From: CAVLCC01 sp963624975
GTDB taxonomy: Bacteria; Actinomycetota; Coriobacteriia; Coriobacteriales; CADBOM01
DNA length: 16,721 nt
Reading direction: 5' to 3'
Assembly: GCA_963624975.1 (NCBI GenBank)
Contig: CAVFRF010000068.1
Span: forward strand, 1-16,721
A model generated the notes under the pieces. The model saw only the letters and a list, made by a program, of their open reading frames with translations, ran no database searches and had not been told where the DNA came from. The first letter of the stretch is position 1. Each line of letters starts with the position of its first letter. The position numbers and the translations under genes are program-made. Below, one piece after another: positions 1-7,411 of this stretch.

Positions 1-2586
1 CACAACGCGAGATTCGACAGGTCGTTTCTGGAAGTGCACGCCCCACGTGGCTCGGTGCTGGCCGACCACGGACGCTGGATCGACACTCTGCCGCTATCGC
101 GCATCGCGATGCCCAGGCTCGTGTCGCACGACCAGGCTTCGATGTGCGATGCGTTCGGCATCAGGCCCGGCGGGCACCGCGCGCAGGGCGACGTGGAGGC
201 GCTTTGCAGGCTATGGCGCATCATGCTGGCGGCGCTGGACGACCTGCCGCACGATATGCTGGGATTCATCGCCCAGATAGCGCCCGATGCCAGGTGGCCG
301 CTGCGCGACGTGATCGCCACGGTGGCGGGAGATGGGATGGAGAAGCGCTTCTCGATGTACGCGCTTCGCGACCGCATGATCGCAGACGATGCGAGGAGGT
401 CGGTGCAGCTGGACGGCGAAGGCAACGCGACCAGCGACGACGCGTCCGGCAGCGGTGCGGCCCCCGGCAGCGGCGCGTTCGCTCCCGACCTCGCGCCAAC
501 GGCCCGCGAGCAGGTCGAGCAGGCCTTTTCGCCCGAGGGCATCGTGGGCGCAATGTACGACAATTTCGAGCAGAGGCCCGAGCAGGTCGAGTTCGCCCTG
601 CAGGTGGCCGAGGCGTTTCAGACCTCCACGCACAGGGTCGTGGAGGCCGGCACCGGCGTGGGCAAATCGGTTTCGTACCTCTTGCCGGCGGTGATGTTCG
701 CGCTTGCCAACCAGGCGAGGGTGGGCGTGGCCACGAAGACCAACACCCTTCTCGACCAGCTCATGTACAAGGAGCTGCCCAGGCTCGCACGCGCAGTGGA
801 GCATAAGACGGGGCAGCGCTTCGCCTACATCGCGCTCAAGGGATACGACCATTACCCGTGCCTGCGCAAGGTCATGAGGTTCGCCAAGGAGGCCGATGCC
901 CAAACGCCTCTTTGCGACATCGAGATGCTGGCCATGATCGTGACATCGATGTCGCAGGCGGCGTGGGGCGACCTAGACGCGCTGTCGGTGAGCCTCACCC
1001 GCAACGCGCGAATGCACATGGTGTGCTCGTCGGAAGACTGCCTGCATGGCAAATGCTCGTTCTACCCCAGCAGATGCCTTCTGCACGGAGCGCGCCGCCG
1101 GGCCAACGACGCGCAGGTCATAGTGACCAACCACGCCCTGATGTTTCGCGACGTGGCCAGCGACAACGCCATCATCCCCTCCGTGAACTACTGGGTGGTC
1201 GACGAGGCGCACGGCGTGGAGGAAGAGGCCCGCAAGCAGCTCTCCTACAGCGTGGAGGCCGCCGAGCTGTCGGCGTTTCTGCGCAAGCTCGGGTCGTCTT
1301 CGGGCGTGGTGTCCACCACGCTGCAGAAGGCCACCGGCCTCGACGGCGGCACCACCGTGATCGCGATGGCCGCCGCAGTGAAGCGCGAGATTGCCCCCAT
1401 GGAGGAAGTCGTGGAGCTGTTCTTCTCGGCTGTGAAGGGGCTTGGCGCCCTGGTGCAGCGCAGCTCGTATGCCACCAGCGAGATATGGATCAACCCCGAG
1501 AGGCGCCGGACCCCGGAGTGGGCCAAGGTGCTCGAAACCGGGGAGCTGATGGTGAGGCAGCTCGACTCGCTTATGCGCAGCTGCCGCCACCTGCTGTCGA
1601 TGGCGGAGGACTTCGACGAGCTTTCGGAGCAGGTCTCGGAGCTGTCGCAGGCCATCTGCACGATGTCGGAGATGCTGGAGTGCATCTCGCTCACGCTCGA
1701 CGGCACCAACAGCGCCTACTACTACTACGTGAAGGTGCACCGCGACGCGAAGAAGCAGGGCGAGGTGCTCTACGCGTCGCTGGTAGACGTGGGCGCCGAG
1801 CTTTCGGAGAAGTTCTTCCCCGAGGAGAACAGCGTGATCCTCACCTCGGCCACGGTGGCGGTGGGGGAGTCGTTCGACTACTTCGCCCACAGGGTGGGGC
1901 TCGACAGGATCGACCGCGAGATGTGGAGCGGCGAGAGGCTCGAGCCCTCCGACGGCTTCTACGACAACATGCGCACGCTGGTGGTGGGCGACCTTCCCGA
2001 CCCGAGGTCGGAGGGCTACTCCGAGGCGCTGGGGCAGTTCCTTGTCGACGTGCACCTGGGCATGGGCGGCGGCGTGCTCACCCTCTTTACCAACCGGCGC
2101 GACATGCAGCGCATCTACGACCAGATCAACCCGGTGCTCAAGCGCAGCGGCATCGAGCTTTTGTGCCAGTCGTCGGGCAAGTCGAAGCGCATGCTCCAAG
2201 ACGCGTTCACCGGCAACGAGGAAACCTGCCTCTTTGCCACGAGGTCTTTCTGGGAAGGGTTCGACGCGCCCGGCCGCACCCTGCGATGCGTGGTGCTGCC
2301 GCGCCTGCCGTTCTCACGTCCCGACGACCCCCTGTATCAGGAAAGAAGCGCGCGCACGAAAGATGCGTGGAAATCGTACGTGCTGCCGCAAGCTATAATC
2401 GACACCAAGCAGGCGGCTGGCAGGCTCATCCGCTCGAGGTCGGATTCCGGCTTCCTGATCATGTGCGACAAGCGGCTCACATCCATGTGGTACGGCAAGA
2501 TGTTCCTGAAGTCGCTGCCTCGCGACACTTTGGAGAAGGCCAGCGCGGTCGACGTGCGTGCGATTTTGGAAAGCTCGCACATCTGA
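1..2586 (+). CDS. dinG: DinG-family helicase with N-terminal DnaQ-like exonuclease (5' partial)
   Basis: The reading frame is open from base 1, so the true start lies upstream. Visible at the very start is a DnaQ-type exonuclease motif (HNARFDRSFL, bases 1-30) and then the closing motif HRAQGD (H at 175, D at 190), giving the DEDDh pattern; the first DxE motif is outside the window. After a Gly/Ser/Asp-rich linker comes an XPD/DinG superfamily 2 helicase: Walker A AGTGVGKS at 646-669, DEAH box at 1201-1212, and motif VI QAAGRLIR at 2410-2433. Cysteines at 859, 1039, 1054 and 1075 match the spacing of the DinG/XPD 4Fe-4S site and precede the NHAL motif. The family unwinds DNA 5'-3' and removes or resolves damaged or structured DNA; here a nuclease is built in, as in Bacillus-type DinG. 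The gene ends 78 bases before purD. Family assignment is sure; actual helicase activity is inferred. Confidence 0.93.
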   Translation, partial: HNARFDRSFLEVHAPRGSVLADHGRWIDTLPLSRIAMPRLVSHDQASMCDAFGIRPGGHRAQGDVEALCRLWRIMLAALDDLPHDMLGFIAQIAPDARWPLRDVIATVAGDGMEKRFSMYALRDRMIADDARRSVQLDGEGNATSDDASGSGAAPGSGAFAPDLAPTAREQVEQAFSPEGIVGAMYDNFEQRPEQVEFALQVAEAFQTSTHRVVEAGTGVGKSVSYLLPAVMFALANQARVGVATKTNTLLDQLMYKELPRLARAVEHKTGQRFAYIALKGYDHYPCLRKVMRFAKEADAQTPLCDIEMLAMIVTSMSQAAWGDLDALSVSLTRNARMHMVCSSEDCLHGKCSFYPSRCLLHGARRRANDAQVIVTNHALMFRDVASDNAIIPSVNYWVVDEAHGVEEEARKQLSYSVEAAELSAFLRKLGSSSGVVSTTLQKATGLDGGTTVIAMAAAVKREIAPMEEVVELFFSAVKGLGALVQRSSYATSEIWINPERRRTPEWAKVLETGELMVRQLDSLMRSCRHLLSMAEDFDELSEQVSELSQAICTMSEMLECISLTLDGTNSAYYYYVKVHRDAKKQGEVLYASLVDVGAELSEKFFPEENSVILTSATVAVGESFDYFAHRVGLDRIDREMWSGERLEPSDGFYDNMRTLVVGDLPDPRSEGYSEALGQFLVDVHLGMGGGVLTLFTNRRDMQRIYDQINPVLKRSGIELLCQSSGKSKRMLQDAFTGNEETCLFATRSFWEGFDAPGRTLRCVVLPRLPFSRPDDPLYQERSARTKDAWKSYVLPQAIIDTKQAAGRLIRSRSDSGFLIMCDKRLTSMWYGKMFLKSLPRDTLEKASAVDVRAILESSHI

Positions 2587-2664
2587 CGGATTTCACGGCT
2601 GAGCGGCGCGGCGTGCGCTGCCGCCGACACGACCCGATACGACCTACATGAAAGGATTGCAGGC

Positions 2665-3951
2665 ATGAACATCCTCGTTTTGGGAAGCGGAGGACGCGAG
2701 CATGCCATCGTGAGGTCGGTTGCGGCCTCGCCGATGGCCGACAAGGTGTTCGCGGCGCCCGGCAACGGCGGCACGGCGCAGGTGGCGCAAAACGTCGCGC
2801 TCGACCAGATGGACGCGGCTGCCGTGGTCGAGTTCTGCAAGACCAACGAAGTGGGGCTTTGCATCATCGGACCCGAGGCCCCGCTGGTGGCAGGCGTTGG
2901 CGACGCGGTGCGCGCTGCGGGCATCGCGGTGTTCGGCCCGGGTGCCGAGGGCGCCAGGCTCGAGGGCTCCAAGCAGTTCTCCAAGGACCTCATGGTGGAA
3001 GCCGGCATCCCCACTGCCCGATATGCCACTTTCACAGATGCCGACTCGGCGCTGGCATACCTCAAGCACAACCCCGCTCCCATCGTGGTGAAGGCCGACG
3101 GCCTGGCCGCGGGCAAGGGCGTTACGGTGGCCGCCACCGACGAGGAGGCGGCCGCAGCCGTGGCCGAGTGCTTCGACGGCAGGTTCGGCGAGGCCGGCTC
3201 GAAGGTCGTGATCGAGGAGTGCATGAAGGGGCCGGAGTGCTCGCTTCTGGCATTCACCGACGGCAAGACCGTGCGTCCCATGGCCACCGCCCAGGACCAC
3301 AAGCGCGCACTCGAGGGCGACAAGGGCCCCAACACCGGCGGCATGGGCGTGTACTCGCCGGTGCCCATAGTGACCGACGAGGAACACGCCCAGATGGTGG
3401 GCATTCTCGAGAAGACGGTGGCGGCCCTGCGCGAGCGCGGCATCGACTACAGGGGAGTGCTCTACGGCGGCTTCATGCTCACGGCAGAGGGCCCCAAGGT
3501 GCTGGAGTTCAACGCCAGGTTCGGCGACCCCGAGACGCAGGTGCTGCTGCCCAGGCTCAAGACCGACCTCGTGGAGGTAATGCTGGCCTGCGCCAACCAG
3601 GAGCTGGAGCAGGTGGAGCTGGAATGGGATTCGCGCTGGGCCGTGTCGGTGGTGCTGGCTTCGGCGGGCTACCCCGGCTCCTACGAGAAGGGCTTCGCCA
3701 TCAGCGGCATCGAGGAGGCCGAGAAGCTTCCCGACACCATCGTGTACCACGCCGGCACCAAGCTCTCCGACAGCGGGCAGGTGCTCACCAACGGCGGGCG
3801 AGTGCTCAACGTCACGTCGCTGGGCGGCAGCTTCGAGGAAGCACGCAACCGCGCGTACGAAGCATGCAAGCTTATCGACTGGGAAGGCGTAACCTATAGA
3901 AACGACATCGGGGCACGCGCCATGCGCGGCCGCGACGCCTGGGAAATGTAG
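2665..3951 (+). CDS. purD: Phosphoribosylamine-glycine ligase (GAR synthetase)
   Basis: This enzyme joins glycine to 5-phosphoribosylamine using ATP, the second step of de novo purine synthesis, in the cytoplasm. The 428-residue product has the normal length for a monofunctional PurD. It opens with the nucleotide-fold motif GSGGREH (residues 7-13), carries the ATP-grasp core (KADGLAAGKGV, then the GPNTGGMG segment), and has the PurD signature RFGDPETQ at residues 285-292. The ATG at 2665 is preceded by AAAGGA at 2651-2656 with 8 bases of spacing, which favours it over the ATG at 2648. No other purine genes are next to it in this window. The aminotransferase gene starts 34 bases after its stop, so the two may be co-transcribed; a run of six T at 3954-3959 has no hairpin before it and is not a terminator. 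Confidence 0.97.
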   Translation: MNILVLGSGGREHAIVRSVAASPMADKVFAAPGNGGTAQVAQNVALDQMDAAAVVEFCKTNEVGLCIIGPEAPLVAGVGDAVRAAGIAVFGPGAEGARLEGSKQFSKDLMVEAGIPTARYATFTDADSALAYLKHNPAPIVVKADGLAAGKGVTVAATDEEAAAAVAECFDGRFGEAGSKVVIEECMKGPECSLLAFTDGKTVRPMATAQDHKRALEGDKGPNTGGMGVYSPVPIVTDEEHAQMVGILEKTVAALRERGIDYRGVLYGGFMLTAEGPKVLEFNARFGDPETQVLLPRLKTDLVEVMLACANQELEQVELEWDSRWAVSVVLASAGYPGSYEKGFAISGIEEAEKLPDTIVYHAGTKLSDSGQVLTNGGRVLNVTSLGGSFEEARNRAYEACKLIDWEGVTYRNDIGARAMRGRDAWEM

Positions 3952-3985
3952 AGTTTTTTGCTTGAAGCGAGGATTGAGAACAGCG

Positions 3986-5260
3986 ATGAAGTACGACGAG
4001 ATGACCACGGAAGAGCTGCAGGCGGCCAAGGCAGAGGCGCAGCAGCGATACGACGAGTTCAAGGACCTGGGCAAGAAGCTCGACATGTCGAGGGGCAAGC
4101 CCTCTCCCGAGCAGCTCGACCTGTCGCTGGGCATGCTGGGCGTGGTGGACGAGAACACCGACTTCGCCAACGTGGCCGAGGTCGACCCGCGCAACTACGG
4201 CGGGCTTCCCGGACTCGAGGCGGCGCGCAAGCTCATGGGCGGCGTGCTGGGCGTAGACGCAGCCAACACGATCGTGCTGGGCAACTCCAGCCTCACCATC
4301 ATGTACGACCTCGTGGCGCATGCCATGACGCACGGCGTGCTGGGCTCGACCCCGTGGGCCAGGCTCGACAAGGTGAAGTTCCTGTGCCCCGCGCCGGGCT
4401 ACGATAGGCACTTCGCGATCTGCGAGCACTTCGGCATCGAGATGATCGCAATCCCCATGCACGACGACGGCCCCGACATGGACATGGTGGAGAAGCTCGT
4501 GTCTTCCGACGATTCCATCAAGGGCATCTGGTGCGTGCCGCAGTACTCCAACCCGCAGGGCATCGTGTACTCCGACGAGGTGGTGCAGCGCTTCGCCAAG
4601 CTGGCGCCTGCTGCAGCCGACTTCAGGATCTTCTGGGACAACGCCTACGCCATCCATCACCTGAGCGACAACCACCCCAACGTGGCCAACCTCAAGGATG
4701 CGGCCGATGCTGCAGGCAACCCCGACATGTTCTACATGTTCGCCTCCACCTCCAAGGTCACCTTCCCCGGAGCGGGCATCGCCTGCGTGGCTTCGTCGGA
4801 TGCCAACATCGCCGACATGAAGAAGTTCCTGGGCTTCGCCATGATCGGCCCCGACAAGATCAACCAGCTCAGGCATGCGCTGTACTTCGCCGAGCCTGGC
4901 TCGCTCGAGGCTCACATGAAGAAGCACGCCGGCCTGATCGCCCCAAGGTTCGACAAGGTGAAGGAGATTTTCGAGCGCGAGCTGGGCGGACTCGGCATCG
5001 GCAGCTGGACCGACCCCGCGGGCGGGTACTTCATCACGTTCGACGCCCTGCCGGGCTGTGCCAAGCGCATCGTGGAGCTGGCCGCGGAGGCCGGCGTGAA
5101 GATGACGGGCGCCGGCGCGATGTACCCCTACAAGAACGACCCGGACGACAAGAGCATCCGAGTGGCTCCCACCTATCCCAGCATCGAGGAGCTGGCGGAG
5201 GCCGCCGAGCTGTTCTGCATCTGCGTGAAGATCGCTTCTGCCGAGAAGCTCGCGGGCTAG
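3986..5260 (+). CDS. Class I PLP-dependent aminotransferase, aspartate aminotransferase I-gamma type
   Basis: The product (424 residues) is a fold-type I PLP enzyme that probably interconverts aspartate/2-oxoglutarate and oxaloacetate/glutamate. The N-terminal RGKPSPEQLDLS (residues 36-47) is typical of the atypical actinobacterial and firmicute AspT group (Pfam Asp_aminotransf), not of the classical AspC group. The catalytic features are present: N189 in SNPQG, D218 in WDNAY (which contacts the PLP ring nitrogen), and the Schiff-base lysine K257 in STSKVTFPGAG. I chose the ATG at 3986. An in-frame TTG at 3962 would add eight residues, but the AAGCGAGGA stretch (3965-3973) between them serves the ATG better as a ribosome site, though its spacing is long (12 bases). 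The exact substrate is inferred from family resemblance; alanine or aromatic amino acids are possible alternatives. Confidence 0.9.
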   Translation: MKYDEMTTEELQAAKAEAQQRYDEFKDLGKKLDMSRGKPSPEQLDLSLGMLGVVDENTDFANVAEVDPRNYGGLPGLEAARKLMGGVLGVDAANTIVLGNSSLTIMYDLVAHAMTHGVLGSTPWARLDKVKFLCPAPGYDRHFAICEHFGIEMIAIPMHDDGPDMDMVEKLVSSDDSIKGIWCVPQYSNPQGIVYSDEVVQRFAKLAPAAADFRIFWDNAYAIHHLSDNHPNVANLKDAADAAGNPDMFYMFASTSKVTFPGAGIACVASSDANIADMKKFLGFAMIGPDKINQLRHALYFAEPGSLEAHMKKHAGLIAPRFDKVKEIFERELGGLGIGSWTDPAGGYFITFDALPGCAKRIVELAAEAGVKMTGAGAMYPYKNDPDDKSIRVAPTYPSIEELAEAAELFCICVKIASAEKLAG

Positions 5261-5306
5261 GCGAGCGTGCGAGCGAGCGCGGCCGCAGCCGGCTCGGGCT
5301 TTCTGC

Positions 5307-5339
5307 CGCCTGTCGCGTTGGGTTCTCCCGCAACAGGCG
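5307..5339 (+). other. Hairpin between the aminotransferase gene and tRNA-Arg, weak terminator candidate
   Basis: CGCCTGT (5307-5313) pairs with ACAGGCG (5333-5339), and GGG/CCC can extend the stem around a TTCT loop. There is no T tract after it, so it is not a standard intrinsic terminator. It could slow or end transcription from the aminotransferase gene, or be chance in GC-rich DNA. Confidence 0.3.
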
Positions 5340-5348
5340 TGCATGCGC

Positions 5349-5354
5349 TAGAAT
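5349..5354 (+). promoter_or_regulatory. Probable -10 box of the tRNA-Arg promoter
   Basis: TAGAAT matches the sigma-70 consensus TATAAT at five of six positions and would start transcription about three bases before the mature tRNA 5' end at 5364. No good -35 element is seen at 16-18 bases upstream; the nearest TTG-containing box (TTGGGT, 5318-5323) is 25 bases away. It is a single-element call supported mainly by position. Confidence 0.45.
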
Positions 5355-5363
5355 AGCCATTGC

Positions 5364-5439
5364 GCCTTCGTAGCTCAGGGGATAGAGCACCGCTCTCCTA
5401 AAGCGGGTGTCGCAGGTTCGAATCCTGCCGGGGGCACCA
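5364..5439 (+). tRNA. tRNA-Arg (anticodon CCT), reads AGG
   Basis: A 76-base cloverleaf can be drawn by hand. The acceptor stem is 5364-5370 with 5429-5435 (two G-U pairs); U8-A9 are 5371-5372; the anticodon stem CCGCT/AGCGG encloses loop CTCCTAA with anticodon CCT at 5397-5399; the T arm is GCAGG-TTCGAAT-CCTGC (5412-5428). The discriminator is A5436 and the CCA tail is encoded at 5437-5439. An intrinsic terminator follows within about ten bases. AGG is a frequent arginine codon in the neighbouring genes, so this tRNA is likely to be in steady demand. Confidence 0.97.
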
Positions 5440-5450
5440 TTCGAATTGCA

Positions 5451-5484
5451 AGAGGGGCCGGAAAAGTTTTCTGGCCCCTCTTTT
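5451..5484 (+). terminator. Rho-independent terminator after tRNA-Arg
   Basis: AGAGGGGCC (5451-5459) pairs perfectly with GGCCCCTCT (5473-5481). The stem continues inward through a G-T wobble, a G-C pair and an AAAA/TTTT stack, and four T close it at 5481-5484. The stem is long and stable and sits 11 bases after the tRNA CCA end, so it most likely ends the tRNA-Arg transcript. Confidence 0.9.
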
Positions 5485-5516
5485 GCGTCGCGCATTCCGA
5501 TGTCCGCGGCGCACTA

Positions 5517-5549
5517 GAAAGCCCCCGTCGGGAATCCCGACGGGGGCTT
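5517..5549 (-). terminator. Rho-independent terminator of the kinase/cell-wall operon
   Basis: GCCCCCGTCGGG (5521-5532) pairs with CCCGACGGGGGC (5536-5547), a near-perfect 12-pair stem. On the minus strand the stem is followed by TTTCTAG, which gives the short U tract expected of an intrinsic terminator. It lies 28 bases past the pknB stop, and thus ends the minus-strand operon. Read on the plus strand it could also block read-through from tRNA-Arg. Confidence 0.85.
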
Positions 5550-5574
5550 ACGCTTTCACTTGGCCTTGTAGGCT

Positions 5575-7356
5575 CTATCTGCTCGTGCTGTTCGTGTTGG
5601 TGTTGTCGGTGTCGTCTCCCCCACCGGTGGTGCCGCCGCTACCGCCCGAGCTGTCCTTCTTGGGCTCGGGACCCTGCGACACCTCGATGGTGATCGTGGT
5701 GCCCTTGGCCGCGGTGCCGGTCTTGCTCTGCGATATCACTATGCCGGCATCCTTGGTGCTGCTGTACGAGTAGGTGGTGCTCACGGTAAAGCCGGCGTTC
5801 TGCAGCTGCGACTTGGCGCTGGTCTCGCCGTCGCCAACTACGCTGGGAATGGTCACCATCTCTTGGCCGAGCGACAGGTAGAACGTTACCGTGCTGCCCT
5901 CGTCTACGGTGGTGCCGGCGGCCACGCTCTGCTTGCACACCTTGCCAGCGTCGATCTCGTCGTCGTACACGGCATCGCCGGCCGCGCTCACGAGGTTTAG
6001 CTTCTTAAGCTCCTCGCCTGCCTGCTCGGCGGTCTTGCCGGTGAGGTCGGGCACTATCACCTTGTTGGGGGGCTTCACGCCCTGCGAGATCACGAAGCTG
6101 ATCTTCGAGCCTTTCTCGGCCATGGTCTTGGCACCGGGGTTCTGGCTCATGACCTTGCCCTCTGCAACGGTGTCGCTGTAGTCCTTGGTCACGTCGCCTA
6201 TCGTGTAGCCGGCATCGGCGATGGCCTGCCTGGCCTCCGTCTCCGTCATTCCCGACAGGTCGGGCACGGCCGACGAACCTCCGCCAACCATCGCGTACAC
6301 CACGCCGCCGATGATGCCCAGCGCGGCGATGATGGCGATCACGAGCAGCGCCTTCTTGCCGTTGGACATCTTCTTCTTGCTCTGGCCGTCGTGCTCGGCG
6401 CGCTTGGCCATGTTGCCAGCGCCCTGCGTGCCCATCACCGAAGTGCTGTCGCTTCCAACGGGCAGCACAGACGTGGTGCCGGCTCCGTTGCCGCGCAGAA
6501 CCTGGGTGGTGGCTCCGCCCGCGGGGCCGAGGTTCACGGGGTTGCCGTTGAGGTAGCTGTTGATGGCGCTGCGCATCTCCTCGGCCGACTCGAAGCGGGC
6601 CAGCGGGTCCTTCTCCATGGCCTTGAGGATGATGGCTTCGAGAGCCGGGTCGATGTCGGGGTTGATCTGGCTCGGGGGAGCCGGGATCTCCTGCACCTGC
6701 TTGAGCGCCACCGAGATGGCGTCGGGTCCCTCGAACGGGAGCTTGCCGGTAACGGCCTCGTACATCAGCACGCCCAGCGAGTAGAGGTCGGATGCCGCGG
6801 TGGGCACCTTGCCCTGGGCCTGCTCGGGCGACACGTAGTTGGCGGTGCCCAGCACCGAACCGGTCTGCGTCATGGTGGAGTTGCCGGCCCTGGCCACGCC
6901 GAAGTCCATGATCTTGATGTTGCCATCGGGCTGGATCATGATGTTCTGCGGCTTGATGTCGCGATGGATCACGTCGTTGTTGTGCGCCACAGCGAGGCCC
7001 GAGCAGATCTGCGAAGCGATCTGGGCCACCTTGCGCTGGCCGATCGCGCCGCGCTGGGTGATGGCCGTCTTGAGGTCCACGCCCCTGATGTACTCCATCA
7101 CCAAGTAATAGGTGTCGCCGTCGAGGCCCCAGTCATAGATGCCAACTATGTACGGGCTGTTGAGGTTGGCGGCAGCCTGCGCCTCTTGCCTGAAGCGAGC
7201 TGCGAAAGTGGGGTCCGACGCGAACTGCGGAAGGAGGACCTTCACGGCGTCGACCCTGCCCAAAACCTCATCCTGGGCCTTGTAGACCTCGGCCATTCCG
7301 CCGATTCCGACCCTCTCGATTATGCGATACCGGGAAGCTATGGTTCTATTAAGCAA
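5575..7356 (-). CDS. pknB: PASTA-domain Ser/Thr protein kinase, PknB/PrkC type
   Basis: This is a membrane receptor kinase that senses peptidoglycan fragments outside and phosphorylates cell-wall and division proteins inside. The 593 residues hold a Hanks-type kinase domain (about 9-268) with glycine loop GIGGMAEV, K39, E58, HRD 131-133, K135, DFG 151-153 and a TGSVLGT activation loop; a linker (269-334); one membrane helix (335-356); and three PASTA domains (about 362-427, 432-498, 502-566) ending in an Asn/Ser/Thr/Asp-rich tail. All catalytic residues are present. The start is TTG at 7356, behind GAGGGG; the only upstream in-frame signal is a stop. It is the last gene of the operon, 55 bases after the RodA-PBP fusion. 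The linker holds three TTQVL/TTSVL/STSVM-like repeats. Unlike mycobacteria, no separate pknA precedes it. Confidence 0.96.
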   Translation of the reverse strand: MLNRTIASRYRIIERVGIGGMAEVYKAQDEVLGRVDAVKVLLPQFASDPTFAARFRQEAQAAANLNSPYIVGIYDWGLDGDTYYLVMEYIRGVDLKTAITQRGAIGQRKVAQIASQICSGLAVAHNNDVIHRDIKPQNIMIQPDGNIKIMDFGVARAGNSTMTQTGSVLGTANYVSPEQAQGKVPTAASDLYSLGVLMYEAVTGKLPFEGPDAISVALKQVQEIPAPPSQINPDIDPALEAIILKAMEKDPLARFESAEEMRSAINSYLNGNPVNLGPAGGATTQVLRGNGAGTTSVLPVGSDSTSVMGTQGAGNMAKRAEHDGQSKKKMSNGKKALLVIAIIAALGIIGGVVYAMVGGGSSAVPDLSGMTETEARQAIADAGYTIGDVTKDYSDTVAEGKVMSQNPGAKTMAEKGSKISFVISQGVKPPNKVIVPDLTGKTAEQAGEELKKLNLVSAAGDAVYDDEIDAGKVCKQSVAAGTTVDEGSTVTFYLSLGQEMVTIPSVVGDGETSAKSQLQNAGFTVSTTYSYSSTKDAGIVISQSKTGTAAKGTTITIEVSQGPEPKKDSSGGSGGTTGGGDDTDNTNTNSTSR

Positions 7357-7364
7357 TTTTTCAT

Positions 7365-7370
7365 CCCCTC
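7365..7370 (-). promoter_or_regulatory. Ribosome binding site of pknB, fixes the TTG start
   Basis: GAGGGG on the minus strand sits 8 bases before the TTG at 7356. An in-frame stop (TGA) overlaps this stretch and no ATG or GTG exists in frame between it and the TTG. The ATG seen at 7364-7362 is out of frame and soon hits a stop. Confidence 0.75.
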
Positions 7371-7411
7371 AATCGTCCGCAACAGCGGTAATTTCGAAGT
7401 CTACCATACAT

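Noticed and set aside
2394..2399. Perfect TATAAT inside the 3' part of dinG, a possible internal promoter for purD
   Set aside because: It encodes part of the conserved LPQAIIDTKQ segment, has no -35 match 16-18 bases upstream, and lies about 270 bases from purD.
2600..2625. GCGGC/GCCGC inverted repeat between dinG and purD
   Set aside because: No T tract, short imperfect stem and very GC-rich context; not a credible terminator.
3962..3985. TTG at 3962 as start of the aminotransferase gene
   Set aside because: It has no ribosome site upstream, while the in-frame ATG at 3986 follows an AGGA-containing stretch and gives the usual family N terminus.
2644..4194. Long antisense frame opposite purD (about 516 codons)
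   Set aside because: No recognisable motif, no fitting ribosome site, and His/Leu/Val-rich composition expected from the complement of a GC-rich gene.
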